From the NCBI GenBank assembly GCA_002069885.1, contig MWCD01000009.1, forward strand, positions 1 to 64,000: DNA of 64,000 bases. The letters run 5' to 3'. This stretch comes from a bacterium ADurb.Bin236. GTDB lineage: Bacteria > UBP15 > UBA6099. Of this stretch, positions 11,267 to 20,502 are shown piece by piece. How positions within the stretch are numbered: position 1 is the first letter of the stretch; every line of letters starts with the position of its first letter. Below the pieces are notes generated by a model. It was not told where the DNA came from, ran no database searches, and saw only the letters and a program-made list of their open reading frames with translations. Made by a program: the position numbers and the translations under genes.

Positions 11267-12295
11267 ATGACATCAAACTATCTTGTCACTTTTGCGGTAG
11301 CTCTGGCGGTGTCGCTGCTGATGACGCCGACGTTCGTGCGGCTGGCGTTCAAGTGGGGCGCGGTGGACATGCCCGGCCCGCGCAGGGTAAACGTGAAACC
11401 CACTGCGCGCATGGGCGGCCCGGCCATGTTCTTCGCCTTCGCCGCGGCGCTGCTTGTCGCGGGAGGCGACGCTCCCCTCAGAGGCCCGGTCATCCTCGGC
11501 TCGTTTCTCGCTCTCTGCATAGGGCTTGCGGACGACATTCGCTCTCTGCGAGCGCTCCCGAAGCTTATCGCTCAAATCGCGGTAGCCTGCCTCGTATTCT
11601 CGCTCGGCGTTCGCGTTCAGTTCGTCACCAACCCCGCCGGCGGCGTCTTCCCGCTTCCCCTCTGGCTGTCGTTCGCCGTCACTGTGGCGTGGCTGGTCGG
11701 CGTAACAAACGCGGTGAACCTCATAGACGGATTGGATGGGCTGGCGGCCGGGATCGTCAACATCGCCTCGCTCACATTTTTTCTCGTGGCGGCAAGCCGG
11801 GGACAGACCGAAAGCGCGCTCATGGCCCTCGCCCTCGTCGGCGCCTCGGCGGGCTTTCTACGCTGGAACTTCTTTCCTTCAAAGACTTTCATGGGCGACT
11901 CAGGGGCGTACTTTCTCGGATTCACCGCAGCCGCGCTCGCCGTCACCGGCGCGTTCAAAATCACATCCACCCTCACGCTGCTCATTCCCATATTCGCGCT
12001 CGGAGTGCCCATCTTCGACACCGGGTTCGCCATCGTCCGCAGGCTCTACAGCCGAAAGCCCGTGATGTCGGGCGCGGACAAGGAACACCTCCACCACCGC
12101 TTCCTCGCGCGCGGCTGGCATCACCGGGACGCGGTCATACTCTGCTACCTGATAACGTTCGCGCTAAGCGCCGTCTCGCTGGCTATAATCAAGGAATGGC
12201 TGCTTGCGCTCTATCTCATGCTGTCCGTCGCCGCCGTGGCGCTTTTGCTCATCGGCATCGGCAAAGTCGTTAAAAAAAACAAGCCCAAGGCGTGA
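11267..12295 (+). CDS. Undecaprenyl-phosphate sugar-1-phosphate transferase (WecA/TagO/MraY family)
   Basis: 342 aa, about 10-11 membrane segments. Catalytic motifs of the polyprenyl-phosphate GlcNAc-1-phosphate transferase family are in order: GLADD (about residue 85), NLIDGLDGLAAG (about 150), FMGDSGAYFLGF (about 208) and HLHHR (about 280). It primes glycan synthesis on undecaprenyl phosphate at the inner face of the membrane. The next gene, 4 bases downstream, encodes a UDP-GlcNAc 2-epimerase, which supports a WecA-type role in surface polysaccharide assembly rather than MraY. The amino-sugar donor is inferred. Confidence 0.9.
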   Translation: MTSNYLVTFAVALAVSLLMTPTFVRLAFKWGAVDMPGPRRVNVKPTARMGGPAMFFAFAAALLVAGGDAPLRGPVILGSFLALCIGLADDIRSLRALPKLIAQIAVACLVFSLGVRVQFVTNPAGGVFPLPLWLSFAVTVAWLVGVTNAVNLIDGLDGLAAGIVNIASLTFFLVAASRGQTESALMALALVGASAGFLRWNFFPSKTFMGDSGAYFLGFTAAALAVTGAFKITSTLTLLIPIFALGVPIFDTGFAIVRRLYSRKPVMSGADKEHLHHRFLARGWHHRDAVILCYLITFALSAVSLAIIKEWLLALYLMLSVAAVALLLIGIGKVVKKNKPKA

Positions 12296-12299
12296 AACG

Positions 12300-13454
12300 A
12301 TGAAGAAACTGAAAGTTTGCTCGGTGTTCGGAACGAGGCCGGAGGCGATAAAAATGGCCCCCGTCGCCCTCGAACTCGCCCGCCGGCCGCAGATCGACCA
12401 CAAAATTGTCGTCACCGGCCAGCACCGCGCGATGCTGGACCAGATGCTGTCGCTGTTCGGCCTCAAACCCGACATCGACCTGAACATAATGCTCGACCGC
12501 CAGACTCTCACCCAAGTGACCACCCGCGCGCTAGAAGGCATGGAACGCGCGCTCGAAACCATATCTCCCGACATTGTTCTCGTGCATGGAGACACCACGA
12601 CATCCTTCGTCGGCGCTCTCGCTTCATACTACGCGCGCATCCCCGTCGGCCACGTCGAAGCCGGCCTCAGAACGGGCGACCGCTACAATCCGTTCCCTGA
12701 AGAAATGAACCGCGCCATGATCGACTCGCTTGCCGATATCCTTCTGGCTCCCACATCAGGCGCGCGCGACACCCTGCTCGCCGAAAATAAACGGACGGAA
12801 AACATATTCGTCACCGGAAACACTGTGATAGACGCGCTTCTGCTAGCGGCCGAAATGTCGGCCCCGTCCGCGTTGCCGGACGGAGTTCCGGAAGACGCCC
12901 GCATCATCCTCGTCGAAGCGCACAGGCGGGAAAACCTCGGCGCGCCCATGCGAGAAATCTGCCTCGGCCTGCGTGACATCGCCGAAAAACGCTCGGACGT
13001 CCACATCGTCTTCCCGGCCCACCTCAACCCTGCGGTTAAGGACGTCGCCCGCGAAATCCTCGGCGGACTCCCGCGCGCCCACATCCTGCCCCCGCAAGAC
13101 TATCTCCCGTTCGTCTCCCTAATGAAACGCGCCCGCCTCATTCTTACCGACTCCGGCGGCGTTCAGGAGGAAGCCCCCTCCCTTAAAACCCCTGTGCTGG
13201 TGCTCCGAAAAGTCACTGAACGCCCGGAAGCCGTCGCCGCCGGAGCCGCCGCCGTCATTGGCCCTGACCGCGAAAAAATCTTCTCCTTCGCTTCCCGACT
13301 TTTGGACGACGAGGCTTTCTACGCTTCAATGACTCGCGGCTCAAATCCCTATGGCGACGGCCTTGCATCCCGCCGCATCGCCGATTTCCTCCTGTATAAA
13401 TTCAACCACGCTCAATCCCGCCCCGATGAATTCGCCTCTCTAGAGAACGCGTGA
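12300..13454 (+). CDS. wecB: UDP-N-acetylglucosamine 2-epimerase (non-hydrolysing)
   Basis: 384 aa. Interconverts UDP-GlcNAc and UDP-ManNAc in the cytoplasm. The GT-B-like epimerase fold shows FGTRPEAIKMAPV at the N-terminus, VHGDTTTSFVGALASYY with GHVEAGLRTGDRYNPFPEE (about residues 90-130), HRRENLG (about 210) and TDSGGVQEEAPSL (about 285). The start at 12300 places the conserved KVCSVFGTRPE at the N-terminus. A longer in-frame ORF from 12204 only reads back through the upstream gene. It forms a two-gene unit with the WecA-like gene. Confidence 0.95.
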   Translation: MKKLKVCSVFGTRPEAIKMAPVALELARRPQIDHKIVVTGQHRAMLDQMLSLFGLKPDIDLNIMLDRQTLTQVTTRALEGMERALETISPDIVLVHGDTTTSFVGALASYYARIPVGHVEAGLRTGDRYNPFPEEMNRAMIDSLADILLAPTSGARDTLLAENKRTENIFVTGNTVIDALLLAAEMSAPSALPDGVPEDARIILVEAHRRENLGAPMREICLGLRDIAEKRSDVHIVFPAHLNPAVKDVAREILGGLPRAHILPPQDYLPFVSLMKRARLILTDSGGVQEEAPSLKTPVLVLRKVTERPEAVAAGAAAVIGPDREKIFSFASRLLDDEAFYASMTRGSNPYGDGLASRRIADFLLYKFNHAQSRPDEFASLENA

Positions 13455-13824
13455 AAAGATAGAAAAAAGCGAAAAGCAAATAGAAGCTTTTAAAAAGTTT
13501 TCCCTTAAGCCCCCATAACTATTTTCTCTTTCAGGGCGTTTCGTTATTACAAAACAAGCTGCCGCGTCGCGCAAAATATGGGCTTCGCAAAAGGCTGTTT
13601 CGGAAAACAGGGCTAAGACTGTAAAACAGAGGGATTTTAAGGGGGATTTATCGGAGGGAGCTATTTTTTCAATTTTTTCCGTAAATAAATTGATGAATAT
13701 ATTGATATTATAAAGAGACATCGCTTTTTTCGGCGATTGAAACAGGCGCGAGCGCGCGCGAATCGCGGGGCGGCGGCTCTGGTTATTGTTCAAGAAAGAG
13801 GCGCGGCCCGGAGATAATCTGATT
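13455..13824. other. Intergenic region without a gene
   Basis: AT-rich gap between wecB and argH. Near 13488-13512 it has TTTTAAAAAGTTTTCCCTTAA, which resembles the left palindrome of the dispersed repeats at 8 and 58.6 kb and may be a decayed fragment. GGAG at 13810-13813 serves the argH start. No convincing promoter hexamer pair or ORF was found. Confidence 0.5.
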
Positions 13825-15225
13825 ATGGCGAAGAAGAAACTCAATGAAAAACCATGGGGCGGCAGGTTCAAAGGCGGGGCGGACCCTGAAGTGGAGGCGT
13901 TCACGGCGTCGGTTCATTTCGACCGGGAGCTTGCGAAATTTGACATTGAGCAATCGCTGGCGCACGCGGCGATGCTGCAGAACTGCGGCCTGATATCGAA
14001 GAAAGACCTGAAGGAAATCGTGTCCGGGCTGAAGGCGATTGGCTCGGAAATCAAGTCCGGACAGTTCGAGTTCAAGAGCGAGCTTGAGGATGTGCACATG
14101 AATGTGGAGACGCGGCTGGCGGAGTTGATAGGGCCGGCGGCGGGGAAACTGCACACGGCGCGTTCGCGTAACGACCAAGTGGCGACGGATATGAAGCTGT
14201 ATATTCGCGCGGCTGTGGAGGAGATAACGCGGGCCGTCAGAGGGGCGCAGGAGGCGCTTGCGGCGCGGGCGGCGGAGCACGCGGACGACGTGATGCCCGG
14301 ATACACGCACTTGCAGAGGGCGCAGGCGGTTCCTCTGGGGCATCATCTGATGGCGTACTATCACATGCTGGAAAGGGACGCGGGCAGGTTCGCGGACTGC
14401 GCTGCGAGGATGGACGCGCTGCCGCTGGGGGCGGGGGCGCTGGCGGGTTCGGCGTTGCCGGTGAACCCGGCGCTGACGGCGGCTGCGCTGGGTTTTTCGG
14501 CGACGGCTCCAAACAGCATGGACGCGGTGTCAGACCGGGATTTTCTGCTCGAGTTTCTATCCGCGTGCGCGGTGTGCATGATACATCTGAGCCGCGCGTG
14601 CGAGGAATTGATAATATGGATGACATCCGAATTCGGTTTTGTGGATTTGCCGGACGCGCTTTGCACCGGGAGCAGCATAATGCCGCAGAAGAAGAACCCG
14701 GACGTGGCGGAACTGATACGAGGAAAGAGCGGACGCGTGACCGGGGCGTTGATGTCTCTGTTGATGACGATGAAGGGGTTGCCGCTTGCGTATAACAGGG
14801 ACATGCAGGAGGACAAGGAGCCGGCGTTTGACGCGGCGCGGACGACCGCGGCGTGTCTACGGCTGTACGCAAAGCTGGTCTCCGGCGCCAAGTTCAACAC
14901 GGCTGCTATGGAGAAGGCCGCTCAGACGGGTTTTCTCAATGCGGTGGACCTGACGGACTATCTGGCGCTGCGAGGTATGCCGTTCCGGGAAGCGCACTCG
15001 GTGGTGGGCAGGCTGGTGAGGCATTGCATCGACGCTGGCAAGGAGTTCGGGGACTTGACGGACGAGGAGTTCGCGGCGTTCTCGCCGATGTTCGGAAGCG
15101 ATGTTCGGAAGGCGCTGGACGCGCGGGCGGCGATGGGGCGGCGCAAGGCTCCCGGAGCGGCGTCTCCGGCTTCGGTGAGAGGCCAATTGAAAAAATATCA
15201 TAGGAACAAGAACGGCGAAAAATGA
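13825..15225 (+). CDS. argH: Argininosuccinate lyase
   Basis: 466 aa. Last step of arginine synthesis: argininosuccinate to arginine plus fumarate. Fumarase/aspartase superfamily signature GSSIMPQKKNPDVAELIRGK (about residues 282-301). Also seen are GRFKGGADPEVEAFTASV at the N-terminus, HTARSRNDQVATDMKLY (about 110) and GYTHLQRAQ (about 157). The ATG at 13825 has GGAG 11 bases upstream and gives the usual MAKKKLNEKPWGGRF beginning; an upstream TTG at 13786 was rejected. The stop overlaps cdaA by 4 bases. No other arg gene is in the window. Confidence 0.96.
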   Translation: MAKKKLNEKPWGGRFKGGADPEVEAFTASVHFDRELAKFDIEQSLAHAAMLQNCGLISKKDLKEIVSGLKAIGSEIKSGQFEFKSELEDVHMNVETRLAELIGPAAGKLHTARSRNDQVATDMKLYIRAAVEEITRAVRGAQEALAARAAEHADDVMPGYTHLQRAQAVPLGHHLMAYYHMLERDAGRFADCAARMDALPLGAGALAGSALPVNPALTAAALGFSATAPNSMDAVSDRDFLLEFLSACAVCMIHLSRACEELIIWMTSEFGFVDLPDALCTGSSIMPQKKNPDVAELIRGKSGRVTGALMSLLMTMKGLPLAYNRDMQEDKEPAFDAARTTAACLRLYAKLVSGAKFNTAAMEKAAQTGFLNAVDLTDYLALRGMPFREAHSVVGRLVRHCIDAGKEFGDLTDEEFAAFSPMFGSDVRKALDARAAMGRRKAPGAASPASVRGQLKKYHRNKNGEK

Positions 15226-16067
15226 GCGATTTCACGCAGCTTCTCAACTTCCCGACTGGGATGACGCCGCTGGAGATGGCGAAAGCGGCGCTTGAGATAG
15301 TCATCATCAGCGTGGCCGTGTATTACATCATATCGTTTCTGCAGAGGACGAGGGCGGTGGCGATCCTGCGCGGGCTGGGAGTGCTGCTGCTGTTCGCGGC
15401 GCTCGCGGGCATACTGAAGCTGGACACCATATTTTTCATTCTTCAGGGACTGAGCGCGGTGATACTTATCGCGCTGCTGATAGTGTTTCAGCCGGAGTTG
15501 AGGCGGGCGCTCGAACACATGGGGCGGCGCGGGTTCTGGCAGCGCAGGCTGGGCGGGCTGGAGAAAGAGGACATCATCAAACTGATACACTCTCTGGTGG
15601 TGACGACCGAGGATCTGGCGATAGTGAAGATGGGCGCTCTGATAGTGCTGGAGCAGGAAACGCCTCTGGACGAATACACGAGGAGCGGAACCGAGCTTGA
15701 TGCCCGGCTGTCGCCCGAACTGCTGAAGACGATATTCTTCCCGCACACGTTTCTGCACGACGGGGCGACGTTGGTTAGGGGAAACAGGGTGATGGCCGCC
15801 GGGTGTTTCCTGCCGCTGTCGGAAAACCCGCAGCTTCCGCAGGAGGTCGGCTCAAGACACAGGGCCGCGCTCGGCGTGTCCGAAGTGTCCGATGCGGTAT
15901 CGCTGGTGGTTTCGGAGGAAACGGGATTCATATCGCTCGCGCACAGCGGAAAGCTGATAAGGGACATCAAGCCGGACGCGCTTCGCGAGCTTCTGTATTC
16001 GATATGCATAACGCAGGGCACGGGATTCTCCTCCCGGCGCGCGGAGAAAGCGAAGACGCGGACATGA
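15222..16067 (+). CDS. cdaA: Diadenylate cyclase CdaA
   Basis: 281 aa. Makes c-di-AMP from two ATP at the membrane. Three N-terminal membrane helices (about residues 20-90) precede a DAC/DisA_N domain with the catalytic motifs DGA (FLHDGATLVRGNRVMAAGC, about 185) and RHR (SRHRAALGVSEVSDAVSLVVSEETG, about 210-235). The CdaA membrane topology, not the DisA DNA-binding architecture, is clear. Start and stop both overlap neighbours in ATGA quartets, so argH, cdaA, cdaR and glmM look translationally coupled. Confidence 0.95.
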   Translation: MSDFTQLLNFPTGMTPLEMAKAALEIVIISVAVYYIISFLQRTRAVAILRGLGVLLLFAALAGILKLDTIFFILQGLSAVILIALLIVFQPELRRALEHMGRRGFWQRRLGGLEKEDIIKLIHSLVVTTEDLAIVKMGALIVLEQETPLDEYTRSGTELDARLSPELLKTIFFPHTFLHDGATLVRGNRVMAAGCFLPLSENPQLPQEVGSRHRAALGVSEVSDAVSLVVSEETGFISLAHSGKLIRDIKPDALRELLYSICITQGTGFSSRRAEKAKTRT

Positions 16068-17269
16068 GCCTGAAAGCGTTGCTGCTTAACAACTATAAGA
16101 CGAAGATAGTAGCGTTGCTTACCGGGTTCGGGGTGTGGTGGTTCATATACGCGGGGCAGAGGCCGATGGCGACCGCCTCTTTCACCCCGACCGTTGTCTA
16201 TGAGAACCTGTCGCCCGGACTGCGGATTGTCGAGGCTCCGGAAACTGCGAGCGTAAAGCTGCGGGCGGACTCCCGGCTGCTTGAAAAACTTACATCTAAA
16301 AACATAGAAGCGACGGCGAACCTCGAAGGGCTGGACGAAGGAACGTATGACGTGACATTAAGAATCGACACCGGAACCGCTGCGCGCCCGCACGGACGCC
16401 TGCCGTCGGTAACGGTCGAGCTGGAGAGGACGCACTCGGCGGAAACCGTGGTCTCTATTCAGTTCATAGGAGAGCTTCCCGAAGGGTACAGGCTCGGCGG
16501 CGACATCGCGGTCCGGCCCGATCGCGCCACCATCTACGGCGAGAGGGAAGATGTCGGGGACGTCGCCCGCGTTATCGCGCCGGTGTCTCTGGATGACAGG
16601 CGGGAAACGTTTACGGCGGAGGCCGCGCTGAGGGCGGTGAACGAATCCGGCGCGGTCGTCGGCGGAGTGACGGTGTCGCCCGCGCGCGCGAACATCCGCG
16701 TTCCGGTCGAAAGCGTCCGCACCAACAGCGTCCCGATTAAGCCAGCGTTCGTCGGGGGCGACATCCTCAGAGATTTCCCTGCGGCGGAGTTCTTCCCGTC
16801 GTCTATAGAGCTTACGGGAGAGGAGACCGCGCTGGCGGCGGTGAAATTCGTGACGACCTCCGAGTTCGATCTTGGAAAATGCGAATCCGGCGGCGTGTAT
16901 CCGATAGACATTTTGCTTCCCGACGGAGTGTCGGCAGGCTTCTCGCAGATAACGCTGACGTGCTCGGCGGACAAGACGGTGTCGCGCGAGTTCACCGTCA
17001 CGCTGTCGCAAATAAATCTGTGCAGGGGCTGTTCTGCGACGCTTTTGCCGGGCGGGGTGGACGTGCTGGTGACAGGCCCGGCGAGGGATGTCAACCAGAT
17101 TCGGGCGTCGGACATCTCGGCGTTCGTGGACCTTGCGGGGCTGGGAGCCGGAGAACATGAGACCGAGCCGCACGCCGCGCTCTCAAAACTCGCGGAGACG
17201 GCATCGATAAAAACGCTCGACCAGAAAATAAGAGTCCAGATATCACAACAGGGGAAACAGCGACAATGA
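16064..17269 (+). CDS. cdaR: CdaR/YbbR-domain protein
   Basis: 401 aa. One N-terminal membrane helix (KIVALLTGFGVWWFIYAG, about 15-32) is followed by an extracytoplasmic region of about four YbbR-type beta repeats (for example the blocks starting near residues 40, 125, 215 and 300). CdaR is the membrane regulator of CdaA in bacteria with the cdaA-cdaR-glmM cluster. The start is the ATG in the ATGA overlap with cdaA; the open frame upstream lies inside cdaA. One point to note is a CRGC motif (about residue 320), in case of redox control or metal binding. Confidence 0.85.
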   Translation: MSLKALLLNNYKTKIVALLTGFGVWWFIYAGQRPMATASFTPTVVYENLSPGLRIVEAPETASVKLRADSRLLEKLTSKNIEATANLEGLDEGTYDVTLRIDTGTAARPHGRLPSVTVELERTHSAETVVSIQFIGELPEGYRLGGDIAVRPDRATIYGEREDVGDVARVIAPVSLDDRRETFTAEAALRAVNESGAVVGGVTVSPARANIRVPVESVRTNSVPIKPAFVGGDILRDFPAAEFFPSSIELTGEETALAAVKFVTTSEFDLGKCESGGVYPIDILLPDGVSAGFSQITLTCSADKTVSREFTVTLSQINLCRGCSATLLPGGVDVLVTGPARDVNQIRASDISAFVDLAGLGAGEHETEPHAALSKLAETASIKTLDQKIRVQISQQGKQRQ

Positions 17270-18639
17270 CCTCGAACGGAACAGGCGGAAAAAAGATAAA
17301 ATTCGGAACGGACGGAATTCGCGGAGTGGCGAATCTGGAGCTGACCGCCGACGTGGCGCTCACAGTCGGGCGATGCGTCGCGCACTACATGTCGGTGTCG
17401 AAAAAAGGCTCGGCGCGCAGGGCGCTGGTCGGCAAAGACACTCGGGTGTCCGGAGACATGATAGAGACGGCGCTTGTTGCCGGGATAACGTCCGTCGGGG
17501 TGGACGCGTGGCGGATCGGCATCACGCCCACGCCCGCGCTCGCGCACATGACCCGCGCGCTCAACTGCGACTGCGGCATTATGATATCGGCCTCTCACAA
17601 TCCGGTGGAGGACAATGGAATTAAGATATTCTCGGCGGACGGCTACAAGCTGGAAGACGCGGACGAAGAGGCGATCGAGGCGCTGATACAGGCCAACGGC
17701 GGCGGCATCAAGCCGGCTCCCGGCGCGGCTGTCGGCAGGTTCGTCGACAAAAGCAAGACCGCCGGAACTTACGTGGACTACCTGCGAAGGCTTCTTCGCG
17801 GAGTGTTCTTGGAAGGGACGATTGTGGTGGACTGCGCGTGCGGGGCCGCCTCAAGATACGCCAAGCGGGTGTTCAAGGACTCCGCCGAGGAAGTCGTGTT
17901 CATAAACTCGGACGAAGACGGGCTGAAGATAAACGTGGACTGCGGCTCGACCAAGCCCGAGATAATCGCCGCAAAAGTGCGCGAGACCGGAGCCGCGCTC
18001 GGTTTCGCTTTCGACGGCGACGCCGACCGCGTCCTGTTCGTTGACGAGACCGGCGCGGTGGTGGACGGAGACCAGTTGATGCTGCTGTGCGCGCGCCGCA
18101 TGAAGGCCGAGGGAAAACTCTCGGGCGACACCGTGGTCGCCACCGTCATGTCGAACATGGGCTTCGAAGCCGCCCTCAAAGATATCGGCGCGCGCATGCT
18201 GAGGACTCCGGTGGGCGACAAGTTCGTGCTGCGCGAAATGCTCAAGGGTGGCTACAACATCGGCGGCGAGCAGTCGGGTCACATTATCTTCCTCGACCAC
18301 GCCACGACGGGAGACGGCCTGCTGTCCGCCGCCCAAGTCCTGCGCTGCGCCTGCGCTTCGAAACAACCGTTCTCTGAGCAGACCGCGATGAAACGCTCGG
18401 CCCAATTCCTGAAAAATGTCAGGGTCCCCGACCGGGACGCCTTCTACCAGAGCAAAAACATACAAGACAAAGTGGCGGAAGTGGAAAAACGCCTAGCCGA
18501 CAGCGGAAGGGTGGTCGTGCGGCCGTCTGGCACGGAACCGCTCATCAGGGTCATGGTGGAGACATGGGACGCCGCCTCCGCCGAGTCTTTCACGGACGAA
18601 ATAATCGACGCCGTCAAATCAGAATTCAATATACAATAA
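17266..18639 (+). CDS. glmM: Phosphoglucosamine mutase
   Basis: 457 aa. Converts GlcN-6-P to GlcN-1-P for UDP-GlcNAc and peptidoglycan synthesis. The active-site serine loop is ISASHNPVEDNGIKIF (about residues 105-120). The metal loop is FDGDADRVLFVDE (about 245-257). The sugar loop is GGEQSGHIIF (about 332), and the C-terminal phosphate-binding loop is RPSGTEPLIRVMVE (about 423). FGTDGIRGVAN begins the protein, as in GlmM. The overlap with cdaR completes the classic c-di-AMP/GlmM cluster, in which the cyclase complex can regulate GlmM. Confidence 0.96.
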   Translation: MTSNGTGGKKIKFGTDGIRGVANLELTADVALTVGRCVAHYMSVSKKGSARRALVGKDTRVSGDMIETALVAGITSVGVDAWRIGITPTPALAHMTRALNCDCGIMISASHNPVEDNGIKIFSADGYKLEDADEEAIEALIQANGGGIKPAPGAAVGRFVDKSKTAGTYVDYLRRLLRGVFLEGTIVVDCACGAASRYAKRVFKDSAEEVVFINSDEDGLKINVDCGSTKPEIIAAKVRETGAALGFAFDGDADRVLFVDETGAVVDGDQLMLLCARRMKAEGKLSGDTVVATVMSNMGFEAALKDIGARMLRTPVGDKFVLREMLKGGYNIGGEQSGHIIFLDHATTGDGLLSAAQVLRCACASKQPFSEQTAMKRSAQFLKNVRVPDRDAFYQSKNIQDKVAEVEKRLADSGRVVVRPSGTEPLIRVMVETWDAASAESFTDEIIDAVKSEFNIQ

Positions 18640-18731
18640 CCCGGCATCAGGACATCCGGCGGACAGCGCGCTAGCGAAAAAAACAGCCCGCCCCCCATGC
18701 GCGGCTCCGTTTGTGATATCATGTTCCCGTT

Positions 18732-19358
18732 ATGGCGAAAAAGAACAGAGGACTTTCGCAGTCGTTCGAGATAGCGGCGATATCTTGCGGATTCAGCCGG
18801 GTTGCGGGAGCGGACGAGGCCGGGCGCGGCCCGCTCGCGGGGCCTGTCGTGGCCGCCGCCGTCGTCATCTCGGACGGTTGCGTCGGCGCCGGGATTCGCG
18901 ACTCGAAAAAAATCGCCCCGAAACGCCGCGAACGGATATATGAAACGATAATCGAAAGCTCGGCCGCGCGCTCGATAATCACAATCGGCGCTCCTGAAAT
19001 AGACAGGATTAACATCTACCGCGCCGCGCTCTACGCCATGAAGCTAGCCGTCGAAGGCCTTTCTCCGGCCGCTGATTTCGCGTACATCGACGGGAACGCG
19101 AGGATAGATATTGACATTGCGCAACACGCGCTGGTCGGCGGCGACTCGCTCTGCTGCTCGGTGGCGGCGGCGTCGATTCTGGCGAAAGTGACCCGCGACC
19201 GCATGATGGTCGAGTACGACGAGATTTATCCCGGCTACGGGTTCGCCCGCAATAAGGGGTACGGAACCTCCGAACACATGGAGGCGTTGCGCAGGCTTGG
19301 GCCGTGTCCCATCCACCGCCGCTCCTTCGCTCCCGTGAAGGAGGCCCTTGAGCGATGA
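18732..19358 (+). CDS. rnhB: Ribonuclease HII
   Basis: 208 aa. Cleaves RNA in RNA:DNA hybrids and at single misincorporated ribonucleotides. Catalytic acidic residues are visible in GADEAGRGPLAGPVVAAAV (about residues 24-42, Asp and Glu) and YIDGNARI (about 115, Asp), with SVAAASILAKVTRDRMM (about 145-160) supplying the fourth. The basic GRG motif that reads the ribonucleotide is intact. The stop overlaps the start of yraN by 4 bases. Confidence 0.95.
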   Translation: MAKKNRGLSQSFEIAAISCGFSRVAGADEAGRGPLAGPVVAAAVVISDGCVGAGIRDSKKIAPKRRERIYETIIESSAARSIITIGAPEIDRINIYRAALYAMKLAVEGLSPAADFAYIDGNARIDIDIAQHALVGGDSLCCSVAAASILAKVTRDRMMVEYDEIYPGYGFARNKGYGTSEHMEALRRLGPCPIHRRSFAPVKEALER

Positions 19359-19747
19359 CGGAGCCTCAAGACCGCGACCGCGACCCGCGAAAACCTCTCG
19401 GCGCTAAGGGCGAAAAACTTGCCGTCCGCGCTCTCAAAAAACAGGGCTTCATCATCCTCGACACGAACTGGTCGTGCGGCATCGGCGAGTTGGACATCGT
19501 CGCCAGAAAAGGAGACCTCATCGCGTTTGTGGAGGTGAAAACCCGCGCGAGCGGCCTATACGGGCCTCCTCAACTAGCGGTGACTCCCGCGAAACAGAAG
19601 AAAATCGTCAAGCTCGCCAACGCCTACATGAAACACAAGAGGCTGACCGGGCTTCGAGGCCGCTTCGATGTGGTCGCCGTCAGCCCGGACGAGCGGGGCA
19701 GGCTGACCGCCGTTCACATGCCCGCAGCCTTCGTCGACGGCGAGTGA
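19355..19747 (+). CDS. YraN/UPF0102 family nuclease-like protein
   Basis: 130 aa. PD-(D/E)XK-type fold shown by GAKGEKLAVRALKKQGF, NWSCGIGELDIVARKGDLIAFVEVKTR (the E...ELDIV...EVK catalytic pattern, about residues 45-68). The family is widespread next to rnhB and is suspected to be a Holliday-junction or structure-specific nuclease, but its function is not settled. It is coupled to rnhB by an ATGA overlap. Confidence 0.9.
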   Translation: MTEPQDRDRDPRKPLGAKGEKLAVRALKKQGFIILDTNWSCGIGELDIVARKGDLIAFVEVKTRASGLYGPPQLAVTPAKQKKIVKLANAYMKHKRLTGLRGRFDVVAVSPDERGRLTAVHMPAAFVDGE

Positions 19748-19833
19748 CACCCCTCGCCGCGCTCTCCGCCGCCGCCTCTTAAAAACAATTCCGCATCGGC
19801 TTATACTTAAAGCGTCGGAGAGCGGGGGCTAGT

Positions 19834-20502
19834 ATGGGAATGGTTTATCCGGACAACGATTCGCTGTGCGACGCCGTGGCGTCGAGGAGGTTGTATCTCG
19901 GCATCCCGAGTTTCGACGCCGCAGTCATCGACGCTATGCGCCGGATAGACCGTGGAAAGTTCGCGCCGCCCGGAGAGCGAGACGCGTACGCGGACGCGCC
20001 CGTCCCGATCGGGGCGGGGCAGACATGCTCGCAGCCGAGCATGGTGGCTGCGATGGCGACGATGCTCGAACTGGCTCCGGGCATGCGGGTCCTCGAAGTC
20101 GGCGCGGGTTGCGGATATAGCGCCGCCGTGACGGCCTCCCTCATTTCCCCCGGCGGCTCTCTTTTCGCTGTTGAGTTTCTTCCCGAACTGGCGGAGACCG
20201 CGCGCGCGAACCTCGCCGCGTTCAGCTTCGGCGCGGACATCGAGGTGATTACAGGAGACGGATCGGCCGGGCTTGCGGCCCGCGCGCCTTTCGACAGGAT
20301 ATACTTCGCGGCGGGCGCGGGGTTCGGCTTCGACGAATCGCCCCTGCTCGAACAGTTGAAACCCGGCGGCGTCCTGCTTTATCCGCAGTCGCGCGGCGAC
20401 ATGTTCCGCGTAAAAAAGAACCCGGACGGCTCCCTCTCGCGCGGTCAGGCGGGCGGCGTCGTTTTCGTGGAGCTGAAAGGCAAAAACAGTGGCGGCTTTT
20501 GA
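19834..20502 (+). CDS. pcm: Protein-L-isoaspartate O-methyltransferase
   Basis: 222 aa. Uses AdoMet to repair isoaspartyl damage in proteins. Rossmann methyltransferase motifs are present: VLEVGAGCGYSAAVTASL (about residues 87-104, motif I), and VITGDGSAGL, with IPIGAGQTCSQPSMVAAM-like PVPIGAGQTCSQPSM (about 52-66), the substrate-binding region. The C-terminus overlaps the next gene by 14 bases. A GTG/TTG alternative start is not needed. Confidence 0.93.
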   Translation: MGMVYPDNDSLCDAVASRRLYLGIPSFDAAVIDAMRRIDRGKFAPPGERDAYADAPVPIGAGQTCSQPSMVAAMATMLELAPGMRVLEVGAGCGYSAAVTASLISPGGSLFAVEFLPELAETARANLAAFSFGADIEVITGDGSAGLAARAPFDRIYFAAGAGFGFDESPLLEQLKPGGVLLYPQSRGDMFRVKKNPDGSLSRGQAGGVVFVELKGKNSGGF

